DNA from: Christensenella sp. UBA1385
Lineage (GTDB): Bacteria > Bacillota > Clostridia > Christensenellales > Aristaeellaceae
DNA length: 64,000 bases
Assembly (NCBI GenBank): GCA_002305755.1
Contig: DBQV01000040.1
Span: forward strand, 1-64,000
Reading direction: 5' to 3'
Below are positions 34,369 through 41,538 of the stretch, piece after piece (the stretch's first letter is position 1; every line of letters starts with the position of its first letter). A program made the translations under genes and the position numbers. The notes under the pieces are model-generated. The model made no database searches, was not told the DNA's origin, and was given only the letters and a program-made list of their open reading frames with translations.

Positions 34369-35397
34369 TCAGTCTCCGCCCGCCATGCGGATCAGCACCT
34401 TGCCGCGCGAACGGTAATAGGGATCGACAAAAACCTTTCCGATTTCTTCCAGCGGCACGATGTCGGTGATGATGTCGTCGAGCAGCAGCCTGTGGCTTGC
34501 GAGCAGGCTGACTGCCCGGCCAAAGGTGAAGGGATTGATGAAGGAGGAGGTGATCCTGATCTCCCGCCTGAAGATATCAAAGGGCTTCACGGGGATCACC
34601 GTATCGGGCGCGACCAGGCCAAAAAGCATCACCGTGCCGCCCTTGCCCGCAGCGGCGATAGCGGCCTCCTGCGTGGTCTTCGTCCCCGCAGCCTCGATCA
34701 CACAGTCCACATTGCCACACTCGCGCGCAAGAGCCGCCTGCAGGTCTTCGCACGCGGGGTCGATCACGGCGTCCGCGCCCAGCCTGAGGGCCAGCGCGCG
34801 CTTGCTCTCCACAATCTCGCTCACAAGCACCCTGCCCGCGCCGCAGGAGCGCGCCAGCTGCATCATCATCAGGCCGATGGGCCCCGCGCCGATCACCAGC
34901 ACGCTCGCCCCGGGCCTGATCGCGCACAGATCGATGCCGTTCACACAGCAGCTGACGGTCTCACACTGGGAGCCCGATTTCAGCCCAAGCCCCTCCGGCA
35001 AACGATACACTTGCTTTTCGGGCACACAGACATATTCCGCCAAGCCGCCGGCCCTGGTGGTTCCATAGCCTTTCATATTCTCGCAGAAGTGAGGCATGCC
35101 CCTCAGGCAGAACACGCACTTTCCGCACCAGTCGTTGGGATCGGCCGCCACCCTGTCCCCCGGGCGGAAGCGGGTCACCCCGCTGCCCACAGCATCCACT
35201 GTACCGCTGAACTCATGGCCGATGACCGTGCCCGAGGGGACCGGGGCGGCCCCGCCGTCGCCATGGTAGATATGATGGTCGGTGCCGCACACACCGCAAT
35301 AGGCTACCCTGATGCGCACCTCACCGGGCCCGCACTCGGGCACAGGGATGTCGGTCAGGCGCAGGTCCCCTTTACCAAAATAAACTGCCGCTTTCAT
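34369..35397 (-). CDS. Zinc-dependent alcohol/polyol dehydrogenase
   Basis: ATG 35397 with GAAGGAGCG upstream gives 342 residues. MDR-family features: catalytic zinc site CGVCGTDHHIYHG and GHEFSG, structural zinc cysteines in DWCGKCVFCLRGMPHFCE, and Rossmann motif GAGPIGLMMMQLA. It resembles sorbitol/threonine dehydrogenase-like proteins; substrate unknown. Single gene, convergent with galE. Confidence 0.9.
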   Translation of the reverse strand: MKAAVYFGKGDLRLTDIPVPECGPGEVRIRVAYCGVCGTDHHIYHGDGGAAPVPSGTVIGHEFSGTVDAVGSGVTRFRPGDRVAADPNDWCGKCVFCLRGMPHFCENMKGYGTTRAGGLAEYVCVPEKQVYRLPEGLGLKSGSQCETVSCCVNGIDLCAIRPGASVLVIGAGPIGLMMMQLARSCGAGRVLVSEIVESKRALALRLGADAVIDPACEDLQAALARECGNVDCVIEAAGTKTTQEAAIAAAGKGGTVMLFGLVAPDTVIPVKPFDIFRREIRITSSFINPFTFGRAVSLLASHRLLLDDIITDIVPLEEIGKVFVDPYYRSRGKVLIRMAGGD

Positions 35398-35535
35398 AGC
35401 CCGCTCCTTCAAAGCGCCGACCGCTCCGCCCATGCTCCACTGTCATCCGGCCCGCGCCTCGCTTCATGTAGTTGTTTCCCGGATCATTTTATTCCAACGG
35501 CCATCGCCGCGCAAGGATGGGCTGATCACATTACA

Positions 35536-35572
35536 GCAAAAACGCCGGAGCAGCTCAGAAGCTGCTCCGGCG
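35536..35572 (-). terminator. Terminator of tRNA-Leu
   Basis: On the minus strand GCCGGAGCAGC pairs with GCTGCTCCGGC across 6 bases and is followed by GTTTTTGC. Confidence 0.9.
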
Positions 35573-35576
35573 GATC

Positions 35577-35661
35577 TGGTGCGGTCGACGAGACTTGAAC
35601 TCGTACGGGTTGCCCCACACGCCCCTCAAACGTGCGCGTATGCCGATTCCGCCACGACCGC
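35577..35661 (-). tRNA. tRNA-Leu (anticodon GAG)
   Basis: The 85-nt gene has acceptor arms GCGGTCG/CGACCGC, discriminator A, encoded CCA, anticodon stem-loop CACGT-TTGAGGG-GCGTG giving GAG, and the long variable arm of a class II tRNA. GTTCAAGTC forms the T loop. Confidence 0.95.
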
Positions 35662-35684
35662 AGGCTGAATTGACAGCGAAAATA

Positions 35685-35713
35685 ATTATAAGAGGGCCTC
35701 AGGCGCTTGTCAA
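35685..35713 (-). promoter_or_regulatory. Perfect consensus promoter of tRNA-Leu
   Basis: On the minus strand TTGACA (35713-35708), 17 bases, TATAAT (35690-35685), 24 bp before the tRNA 5' end. Confidence 0.9.
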
Positions 35714-35914
35714 GGAGAAGTTAAACCGGACGCTCTATCCTGCCGTTCGCGCCGAATTGATGTTTTTTATATTAAATTATAATAACGTCCTGGTGCGGGT
35801 CCTTCGATCCGGCTGAGTCGATCAAGAAAAGCGCGGCGGCACTGCGCCATCCGAAGAAAGCCGAAGCAGGCGCAAGAACGCCTGAAAGTAGCGACGATTG
35901 AAGAGAAAAAAGTA

Positions 35915-36421
35915 TCACATGCCTGCCGTGACCCGCACCGTGAAGGGATTCCCCCAGATGTAGTAGCTGACATACAGGTTGCGCACGGCGCTCTGGCGCG
36001 CCACTCTGCGGCTCAGGAGCACGCAGCGGATGTCCCGGCTGCCCCCGGCCGGCACCGTGATATCGGGGATCTCTCCCGACGCGGAGCCGTCGGTGTAGCA
36101 GAGGACGTCATTGTCCGCCGGGGATACGTTCACCTCCGCCATGACAGCGGGCAGAAGGCCGCGGTTGCGCAGCGTGACGGTGTAGATGATCAGCTCGTAG
36201 TTCTCCGCGCCGCCAAGGGAATCGCTCGAATACACCGTGCCGATCAGGCTGCCCGCGGCCGCGGCCTTCTTCAGCCGTTCAAACTCGGCGGCGTGATCCT
36301 CCGCGGGCAGCGTGAGCGGGCTGTGGGCGGTCATATCGAGCCGGGTGCCGACCAGGCCCCAGATCAGCAGCGCGCCCGCCGCCAGCATGAGGGTCAGCGC
36401 AGCCAGCGCCGCCCGTTTCAC
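35915..36421 (-). CDS. Unknown membrane-anchored protein of the ZorAB-like operon
   Basis: The 168-residue product has one N-terminal hydrophobic segment (about 4-26, AALAALTLMLAAGALLIWGLVG) without a lipobox, then an outward ~140-residue domain. The pattern ENYELIIYTVTLRNRGLLPAVMAEVNV and VPAGGSRDIRCVLL suggests an Ig-like or CARDB-like beta sandwich. No family is recognised. Its start overlaps the stop of the ZorB-like gene (ATGA), so it is co-translated and probably acts with the two motor proteins, perhaps at the wall. No clear terminator is seen between it and tRNA-Leu. Confidence 0.75.
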   Translation of the reverse strand: MKRAALAALTLMLAAGALLIWGLVGTRLDMTAHSPLTLPAEDHAAEFERLKKAAAAGSLIGTVYSSDSLGGAENYELIIYTVTLRNRGLLPAVMAEVNVSPADNDVLCYTDGSASGEIPDITVPAGGSRDIRCVLLSRRVARQSAVRNLYVSYYIWGNPFTVRVTAGM

Positions 36422-37419
36422 GGGTTCTCGCCCTGCTTGAGGATCTCGTTCATCCGCTCGATCATCTCGGTGTCCTTCAGGCGGAATTTCAGCTCCACAC
36501 GGCGCGAGGCATCCATGTTCTCCGTACCGTCCGCATTGAAGATGCGGTCGGAATAGCTGCGGCCCTTAGCGGTGATGATCCTTTCCAGCGTCGCCCGCTG
36601 CTGGTCGGTCAGGCCCGGCAGCTCCAGGCAGAAGGTCGCCACAGACAGCGCGCGCTCCTGTGAGAGCCCCAGGTTGAAGATATAGTCGCCCTTGGAATCC
36701 GTATGCCCCTCGATGATGATCTCGGCCACGAAGTCTATGTATTCGGGCCGCATCAGCACATCCAGATATACAGGGATCAGCCGCGCCAGCTGCTCGCGCC
36801 CGGCTGGAGCGATCACGTTGCGGCCGGATTCAAACAAAACCTGGCTGTCCAGCGTGATATCGCCTGTGGTCGGATCGGCCTTGGCGGAGAGCTTGGCCGC
36901 CGTCAGCGAAGCGCTCAGCTCCTGCACGATCTCGGTTCGCAGGCCCAGCAGATCATCCAGCTGGCGCTGCTGTGTGTTCAGCAGGTTTTCCATATCCACC
37001 AGCTTGGTTTCCTTCACCTCCAGCTGGCGCTGCTGCTGGGTGAGCTGCTGCTGCAGCAGGGACTGCTCCTGCTCCTTGGTGAGCAGCAGTGCCTGGGCCT
37101 CGTCCAGGTCCGCCTGCTGGCTGTCCAGCTTCAGCTGGATGGTCTTCAGCTCTTCTTCCTTGCCAACAAGCACCGTGCGGGCCTGATCCAGCTCTGTCTG
37201 CTGATCGTTGAGCAGCACGAGCGTCCTGTCCAGCTCGGTCTTCTGCGTCTCCAGCTCCTTCGTCTTGATGTCCAGCTGGGAGTAATACTGGTAAATGCTG
37301 AAAACGAGCGCCAGCATGATGACCAGCAGTACGGAGGACAGCATATCCGAAAAGGACGTCCAGTAGCTGCCGTTATCCTGGCGCCTGGTGCGCCTTTTTT
37401 TCTTCACGCTCAGCGACAT
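36418..37419 (-). CDS. ZorB/MotB-like protein with OmpA peptidoglycan-binding domain
   Basis: The 333-residue protein has a basic N-terminus, one membrane span beginning SYWTSFSDMLSSVLLVIMLA in which D25 matches the ion-carrying aspartate of MotB/ZorB plugs, then a very long Leu/Gln/Glu coiled coil (about 45-180, LETQKTELDRTLVLLNDQQ), and a C-terminal OmpA domain (about 195-325: VLFESGRNVI, IIIEGHTDSKGD, NLGLSQERA, SRRVELKF). It should sit in the membrane with its partner and grip peptidoglycan. Only 3 bp separate it from the ZorA-like gene upstream. Confidence 0.88.
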   Translation of the reverse strand: MSLSVKKKRRTRRQDNGSYWTSFSDMLSSVLLVIMLALVFSIYQYYSQLDIKTKELETQKTELDRTLVLLNDQQTELDQARTVLVGKEEELKTIQLKLDSQQADLDEAQALLLTKEQEQSLLQQQLTQQQRQLEVKETKLVDMENLLNTQQRQLDDLLGLRTEIVQELSASLTAAKLSAKADPTTGDITLDSQVLFESGRNVIAPAGREQLARLIPVYLDVLMRPEYIDFVAEIIIEGHTDSKGDYIFNLGLSQERALSVATFCLELPGLTDQQRATLERIITAKGRSYSDRIFNADGTENMDASRRVELKFRLKDTEMIERMNEILKQGENP

Positions 37420-37422
37420 GGC

Positions 37423-38949
37423 TCAAACCCTTTCGACCGTCTTCTGCCCCGCCTGTTCGATCGCCAGGTTCAGGGAGGCCGCCATCTCCGCCATGGTCTG
37501 CTGCATCTTGGAGATGGCAGCCAGATCCACAGGCTTTCCCGCCGTTTCCTGCGCCCTTGAGAATTCCTTCAGCTGTTTGCCCAGCTCCCCCATCATCTCA
37601 TGCATGTTTTCCTCAAACATGCCCAGGGTGCGCGCAAGCCCTGTGGAAATATTCTCCACAAAGCCGGTGTAGGCTCCCGAAAGCTGTTTGGAAGCCGCGG
37701 TCATCTCCCCCGTCATCGCGCGGCTGCGCTCCATCATTTGGCTGCCCTGCTTGTCCACCGCATCCAGCACACGGCCGGACCAGGCCGCGTAATCCTGCAT
37801 CTGTCTGTCGATTTCGCTCTGGCTCTGCACGAGGCGGCTGTAGTAATGGCTCTGCTCGTTCATGCTCTCGTGCATGGAGGCGAGCATTGACTGCATGGAT
37901 TCGGTCATCCGCAGGCCGCCCGCCTGGCTGCGGTCCAGCTCCGCGACGTAGCCCTCGAAGCGGCGCATCATATCCTGCGTCATGCCCTGCACGCCGGAGA
38001 GCCCCGAGAGGATCGTGTCCGCCGCGCCCATGGTGCGCTGCAGGGCCTCGTGGCCGACCGCCTGTGCCTGGTTGACGGCAGAAAGCGTCTGCGCCAGCTG
38101 GCCGAACTGCCCGCCCAGGGAAACGTTCATCTGGCGGACAAACTGATTGACGATATTCTCAAGCCCCTGCAGCTGGCCCTGCGTCTGCGCGGCAATAAAG
38201 CCGCTGATGCTCTGGCTGATGGGCACGAAGCTGCGCTCGATGGCCTGGCTTACCCCCTCCGAAAGGCTTCTGGTCAGGGCCTCATCCTGCCCCTCCAGCC
38301 GCGCCTTCACAAACACATTGTCGTCGACGGGCTTTTGCATCACCAGCTCCGCAAACGCGTCGTTGAACTCATCCATCGCCTTCAGGCCGCTGCCCTGCGC
38401 CGCGCGGAAAAGGATGTTGAAGGCCAGCGAGGCCGCCACGCCGGCAATGGAGGTGCCGTAGGCGAAAGTCATGCCCGCGATCATCGAGGAGATGCCCTGC
38501 ATGGTGCTGTCCGCGCTGGAAATATCCAGATTGCCAAGCCCGCGCATCAGGCCGATGAAGGTGCCAAGAATGCCCAGCGAGGTCAGCAGACCCGGGATCA
38601 CCTCCGCCAGCTGGAGATGAGCCCAGGAGGCGAACACATCCTCATCATTGATGTAGTCCTCCGTGTCGCAGCTGATGCCCTTCCGATCAAGATGGCGGGC
38701 GTTGCGCAGGAAACGCGCCCACTGTCCCTCCATGGGCTTGCCCAGAAACAGGGGCTCCTGCCAGGCCAGCTCCTGATCCTTGCCGGGCCGCATGAACTCA
38801 AGCGACCGGACCGCACGGCGGAACAGCGCCCCGCCCCGGCGGTAAGGAAAGACGCACTTGAGCAACCCTGTCAAAAACACAAGCAGGATCGTGGTATAGA
38901 TAACGCCGTCTACCAGGCCGGCCGGTATCTTAGCAAAAATCTCTCTCAT
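37423..38949 (-). CDS. ZorA/MotA-like proton-channel protein with long cytoplasmic tail
   Basis: The 508-residue protein has a membrane span at about 13-33, and two further spans at about 116-138 (VIPGLLTSLGILGTFIGLMRGLGNL) and 151-183 (GISSMIAGMTFAYGTSIAGVAASLAF), the MotA/TolQ/ExbB proton-channel fold. From about 200 to 508 it is almost wholly helical, Gln/Met/Ser-rich and methyl-accepting-protein-like, a long intracellular tail like that of ZorA. Genuine flagellar MotA lacks such a tail. The gene starts the operon behind its own promoter. No ZorC, ZorD or ZorE gene is nearby. Confidence 0.88.
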   Translation of the reverse strand: MREIFAKIPAGLVDGVIYTTILLVFLTGLLKCVFPYRRGGALFRRAVRSLEFMRPGKDQELAWQEPLFLGKPMEGQWARFLRNARHLDRKGISCDTEDYINDEDVFASWAHLQLAEVIPGLLTSLGILGTFIGLMRGLGNLDISSADSTMQGISSMIAGMTFAYGTSIAGVAASLAFNILFRAAQGSGLKAMDEFNDAFAELVMQKPVDDNVFVKARLEGQDEALTRSLSEGVSQAIERSFVPISQSISGFIAAQTQGQLQGLENIVNQFVRQMNVSLGGQFGQLAQTLSAVNQAQAVGHEALQRTMGAADTILSGLSGVQGMTQDMMRRFEGYVAELDRSQAGGLRMTESMQSMLASMHESMNEQSHYYSRLVQSQSEIDRQMQDYAAWSGRVLDAVDKQGSQMMERSRAMTGEMTAASKQLSGAYTGFVENISTGLARTLGMFEENMHEMMGELGKQLKEFSRAQETAGKPVDLAAISKMQQTMAEMAASLNLAIEQAGQKTVERV

Positions 38950-38988
38950 CGTACTTCACCTCGAACTCCATACAGGGATTCACACAAC

Positions 38989-39017
38989 ATTGTAATGATT
39001 ATTTATCAATAATGCAA
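38989..39017 (-). promoter_or_regulatory. Promoter of the ZorAB-like operon
   Basis: On the minus strand TTGCAT (39017-39012), 17 bases, TACAAT (38994-38989). It is divergent from the trmO promoter, in an AT-rich pocket. Confidence 0.75.
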
Positions 39018-39043
39018 CAAATACGAAAAGATTAGCCCGAATG

Positions 39044-39072
39044 TTGCAAATCAGACACATTTTTCATACACT
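39044..39072 (+). promoter_or_regulatory. Promoter of trmO
   Basis: TTGCAA, 17 bases, TACACT; 45 bp before the trmO start. Confidence 0.65.
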
Positions 39073-39116
39073 GACCTGCGCGCAGCGCAAGCATATCCGC
39101 GCAGTGAGGAGAGGCT

Positions 39117-39791
39117 ATGAACATAGAGCCCATCGCCCATATCCGCAGCGACTTCCCAACCAAGTTCGGCATCCCCAGGCAAAGCGGCCTGGCAGAAGGG
39201 CTGGAGGCGCTGATACTGCCCGAGCCTGCCTGCGCGATGGCGGAGGCCTGGCGAGGCATCGGGGGCTTCAGCCACCTCTGGCTGATCTGGGGCTTTTCCG
39301 GAAATGAGGGCAGGGGCTGGTCGCCCACGGTAAGGCCGCCGCGCCTTGGCGGTGACAGACGGATGGGGGTATTTGCCACACGCTCCACCTTCCGTCCCAA
39401 CGGGCTGGGCCTCAGCTGCGTCAGGCTGCTCGAAGTGTGCCAGGGCAAGGGGGGCATCTCGCTCAGGGTCGGCGGGGCCGATCTGATGGACGGCACGCCC
39501 ATTTACGACATCAAGCCTTATATATCCTATTCGGATGCCCGACCCGAGGCGGCGCAGGGCTTTGTGGACAGCGAAGAGTGGACGGATCTGAAGGTGGAAG
39601 ACCCGCAGAGGCTGCTGCTCTCCCTGCCCGAAGAAAAGCGCGCCGGCCTGCTGCAGGTGCTTTCCCAGGATCCTCGCCCGGCCTATCAGCACCGGCCCGA
39701 GCGCATTTACGGCTTTGGCTTTGGCGGCTTCGATGTGCGCTTCCGCGTGGATGGCGGCGTGCTGACGCTGGTAGAGCTGGTGCGGCTCTGA
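39117..39791 (+). CDS. trmO: tRNA t6A37 N6-methyltransferase, TsaA/TrmO family
   Basis: TrmO adds a methyl group to N6-threonylcarbamoyl-adenosine 37 using SAM. The 224-residue protein has the beta-barrel signature IAHIRSDFPTKFGIPRQ, GFSHLWLIWGF, GVFATRSTFRPNGLGLSCV and DLMDGTPIYDIKPYISYSD. The substrate modification is made by TsaD, also encoded in this window (57635-58693). ATG 39117 follows GTGAGGAGAGG. Confidence 0.92.
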   Translation: MNIEPIAHIRSDFPTKFGIPRQSGLAEGLEALILPEPACAMAEAWRGIGGFSHLWLIWGFSGNEGRGWSPTVRPPRLGGDRRMGVFATRSTFRPNGLGLSCVRLLEVCQGKGGISLRVGGADLMDGTPIYDIKPYISYSDARPEAAQGFVDSEEWTDLKVEDPQRLLLSLPEEKRAGLLQVLSQDPRPAYQHRPERIYGFGFGGFDVRFRVDGGVLTLVELVRL

Positions 39792-39818
39792 CGCGGCGGT
39801 GTTGCACTTCGCCAGCTG

Positions 39819-39827
39819 TGGTATAAT
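39819..39827 (+). promoter_or_regulatory. Extended -10 promoter of smpB
   Basis: TGGTATAAT, an extended -10 element, lies about 24 bp before the smpB start. No good -35 is seen at the right spacing. Confidence 0.55.
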
Positions 39828-39850
39828 ATCAGTGCAGGGAGGGATGGCAG

Positions 39851-40321
39851 ATGGCTAAGACAAAGGGGATCAAGCCGGTTGCGCAGAACCGCCGCGCGCG
39901 CCATGACTTCTTTGTGGAAGAGAGCGTGGAGTGCGGCATCGCGCTGCACGGTACGGAGGTCAAGTCCATGCGGCAGGGCAAAGTGAACCTGAAGGAGAGC
40001 TATGCCCAGATCCGAGACGGCGAGGTGCTGGTACAGAGTATGCACATCAGCCCCTACGAGCAGGGCAGCATCTTCAACGCCGACCCGATGCGGCCCAAAA
40101 AGCTGCTGCTGCACAAAGCGGAGATCCGCAAACTGAAGGCGCAGGTGCAGCAGAAGGGCTACACGCTGATCCCGCTGTCGGTGTACCTGAAGGACGGCCT
40201 GATGAAGCTGGAATTAGGGGTCTGCCGCGGCAAGCAGCTGCACGACAAGCGGGACGATATGGCCAGCCGCGACGCCAAGCGTGACATGGAGCGTGCCATG
40301 CGGAATCAGTCCAAGGAATAG
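39851..40321 (+). CDS. smpB: SsrA-binding protein
   Basis: SmpB brings tmRNA to stalled ribosomes. 156 residues with [39 protein letters not shown], and the basic tail [19 protein letters not shown]. It lies 48 bp before ssrA. Confidence 0.97.
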   Translation: MAKTKGIKPVAQNRRARHDFFVEESVECGIALHGTEVKSMRQGKVNLKESYAQIRDGEVLVQSMHISPYEQGSIFNADPMRPKKLLLHKAEIRKLKAQVQQKGYTLIPLSVYLKDGLMKLELGVCRGKQLHDKRDDMASRDAKRDMERAMRNQSKE

Positions 40322-40347
40322 GCGGGATGGATTGCACGCGCTGTCCG

Positions 40348-40356
40348 TGCTATAAT
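40348..40356 (+). promoter_or_regulatory. Extended -10 promoter of ssrA
   Basis: TGCTATAAT, an extended -10 with perfect core, lies 13 bp before the tmRNA 5' end. This allows tmRNA to be made independently of smpB. Confidence 0.7.
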
Positions 40357-40369
40357 AGACAGGCACCAT

Positions 40370-40721
40370 GGGGATGTACTGGTTTCGACGGGGATCGTCG
40401 GGTGTATGGTAAGCGAGCTGCGGCCCCTGTACCGCATAACAACGGGGAACAAAAATAACTGACAACAATCAGCAATTAGCTTTCGCGGCTTAATGCCGCG
40501 TCGTCGGCCCCAAGCGCTCACGGCTTGAGCTCACCGGCGTCATTGATGTGAGGAACAGGACCGCCAAAGCTTTGAGGCGGATCCGGTAAAATGAAGCTAC
40601 CGAGCCCGGCAGCCTGCCTCCGCGGCGGCCGAACAAGGGAAATCCAAAAGCGAGGCTCCGCTCGGAGAAAACCATAGGTCTGAATCTTCGGACAGGGGTT
40701 CGATTCCCCTCATCTCCACCA
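40370..40721 (+). ncRNA. ssrA: Transfer-messenger RNA (tmRNA)
   Basis: The 5' end GGGGATGTACTGGTTTCGAC and 3' end GGTTCGATTCCCCTCATCTCCACCA region form the tRNA-like domain (GGGGATG pairs with CATCTCC, discriminator A, CCA encoded). The tag frame ends NNQQLAFAA-stop at 40493. The resume codon is probably GGA at 40446, giving GTKITDNNQQLAFAA, but the exact first codon is uncertain. One-piece tmRNA with pseudoknot-forming GC-rich segments after the tag. Confidence 0.97.
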
Positions 40722-40722
40722 C

Positions 40723-40763
40723 AAAACCGCCAGAGAGCTCAAGGGTTCTCAGGCGGTTTTCAT
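40723..40763 (+). terminator. Terminator of ssrA
   Basis: AAAACCGCC pairs with GGCGGTTTT, with an inner GAGA/TCTC extension, then CATTATT. Confidence 0.8.
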
Positions 40764-40767
40764 TATT

Positions 40768-40789
40768 AATACCACGTAAAATGCCACGT
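40768..40789 (+). repeat. Tandem 10-bp direct repeat beside ssrA
   Basis: AATACCACGT and AATGCCACGT (9 of 10 identical) are separated by AA, immediately past the ssrA terminator. The arrangement resembles integrase arm-type sites next to an attachment core, but this is only a resemblance. Confidence 0.35.
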
Positions 40790-40848
40790 TGCATAGTTCT
40801 ATTGAGCGGAAACGGCGTTCAACATTGTGAATATCCAATAGAGGAATG

Positions 40849-40888
40849 AGAAAATTCGCCCGCCCAGCATGAAGCTAAGCGGGCGAAT
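40849..40888 (-). terminator. Minus-strand terminator at the left of the island
   Basis: On the minus strand ATTCGCCCGC pairs with GCGGGCGAAT, followed by TTTTCTC. It sits 9 bp past the stop of the 48-residue ORF. Confidence 0.75.
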
Positions 40889-40896
40889 CAATAAGC

Positions 40897-41043
40897 TTAT
40901 TCAGTTTCGTCCGCCTCTTCGGGCGGCTTCTCAGGCGGGAGCTTCAGGCCAAGCTCGATCATCTTGTGGTCAAGGTCCTGCCACGCGGCCAAGACGGCCT
41001 GCCGAATGCTTTCTTTATCAACGTGCAGGTTTTTCTCGTCCAT
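40897..41043 (-). CDS. Small acidic ORF of unknown origin (48 residues)
   Basis: The frame runs from ATG 41043 (or 41052) to TAA and encodes a mostly helical, acidic peptide ending LKLPPEKPPEEADETE. GC-rich, unlike the HIT gene whose 3' end it overlaps in another frame, and followed closely by a good terminator, which supports real coding. It is likely the 3' remnant of a larger phage or element gene whose 5' part was replaced by the AT-rich HIT segment. No family recognised. Confidence 0.4.
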   Translation of the reverse strand: MDEKNLHVDKESIRQAVLAAWQDLDHKMIELGLKLPPEKPPEEADETE

Positions 41044-41515
41044 CCAATCCATCACCTGATTCCAGCCATTCTTTTAGTCGAATAAACACTTCTTTCTTAT
41101 CTTTATCAGGTATTACCCCGCTCTTATTCAACGCATAATGATGACCAAACTCGCTATCAATATAAGTACTCTCATTAAGCTTTACGGGCTTATCATATCT
41201 TGGCCGTACATGAACATGGAGATGAGGATTTGGCGCTGATTTTTTATAGAAACTATTCATCAAACAGCTCCAATTACATAGAGTTGCTCCTAAAACGGCC
41301 TTTAAGCATGCTTCCATTTCGACAACCAGATTGAGAAGCTCGCCCCATTCATCATTTGTTAGCTCTGACAACGTATTACAATGACGCTTCAAAACCAATA
41401 TACACCGTCCAATATAATCCTGTTCATCTGAAAGGAAAACAGACCATGATTTACTTTCGTACACCTGAAACTGTTTGTCTTCTTCAGATAGGTTGCACCA
41501 ATCACAAGTATCCAT
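41018..41515 (-). CDS. HIT family protein
   Basis: The 165-residue product has the histidine triad PHLHVHVRPRYD (HxHxH) preceded by LNLVVEMEACLKAVLGATLCNW, and N-terminal CDWCNLSEEDKQF. HIT proteins are nucleotide hydrolases or transferases; the substrate is unknown. Base composition is clearly lower in GC than the core genome. The last residues (GDGLDGREKPAR) run into GC-rich DNA that has its own frame, so the native C-terminus may be altered by recombination. It lies 23 bp after the ATPase gene on the same strand. Confidence 0.8.
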   Translation of the reverse strand: MDTCDWCNLSEEDKQFQVYESKSWSVFLSDEQDYIGRCILVLKRHCNTLSELTNDEWGELLNLVVEMEACLKAVLGATLCNWSCLMNSFYKKSAPNPHLHVHVRPRYDKPVKLNESTYIDSEFGHHYALNKSGVIPDKDKKEVFIRLKEWLESGDGLDGREKPAR

Positions 41516-41538
41516 TCTTTTCCCTTACAAATTTAAAT

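Noticed and set aside
35915..39017. Complete Zorya defence system
   Set aside because: Only the A and B motor parts are seen. Neighbouring genes are tRNA-Leu, trmO and smpB; no helicase ZorD, ZorC or HNH ZorE.
40597..40794. Minus-strand open frame covering the 3' end of ssrA
   Set aside because: The peptide is the reverse of the tmRNA acceptor/T arm, a common artefact; the RNA is clearly real.
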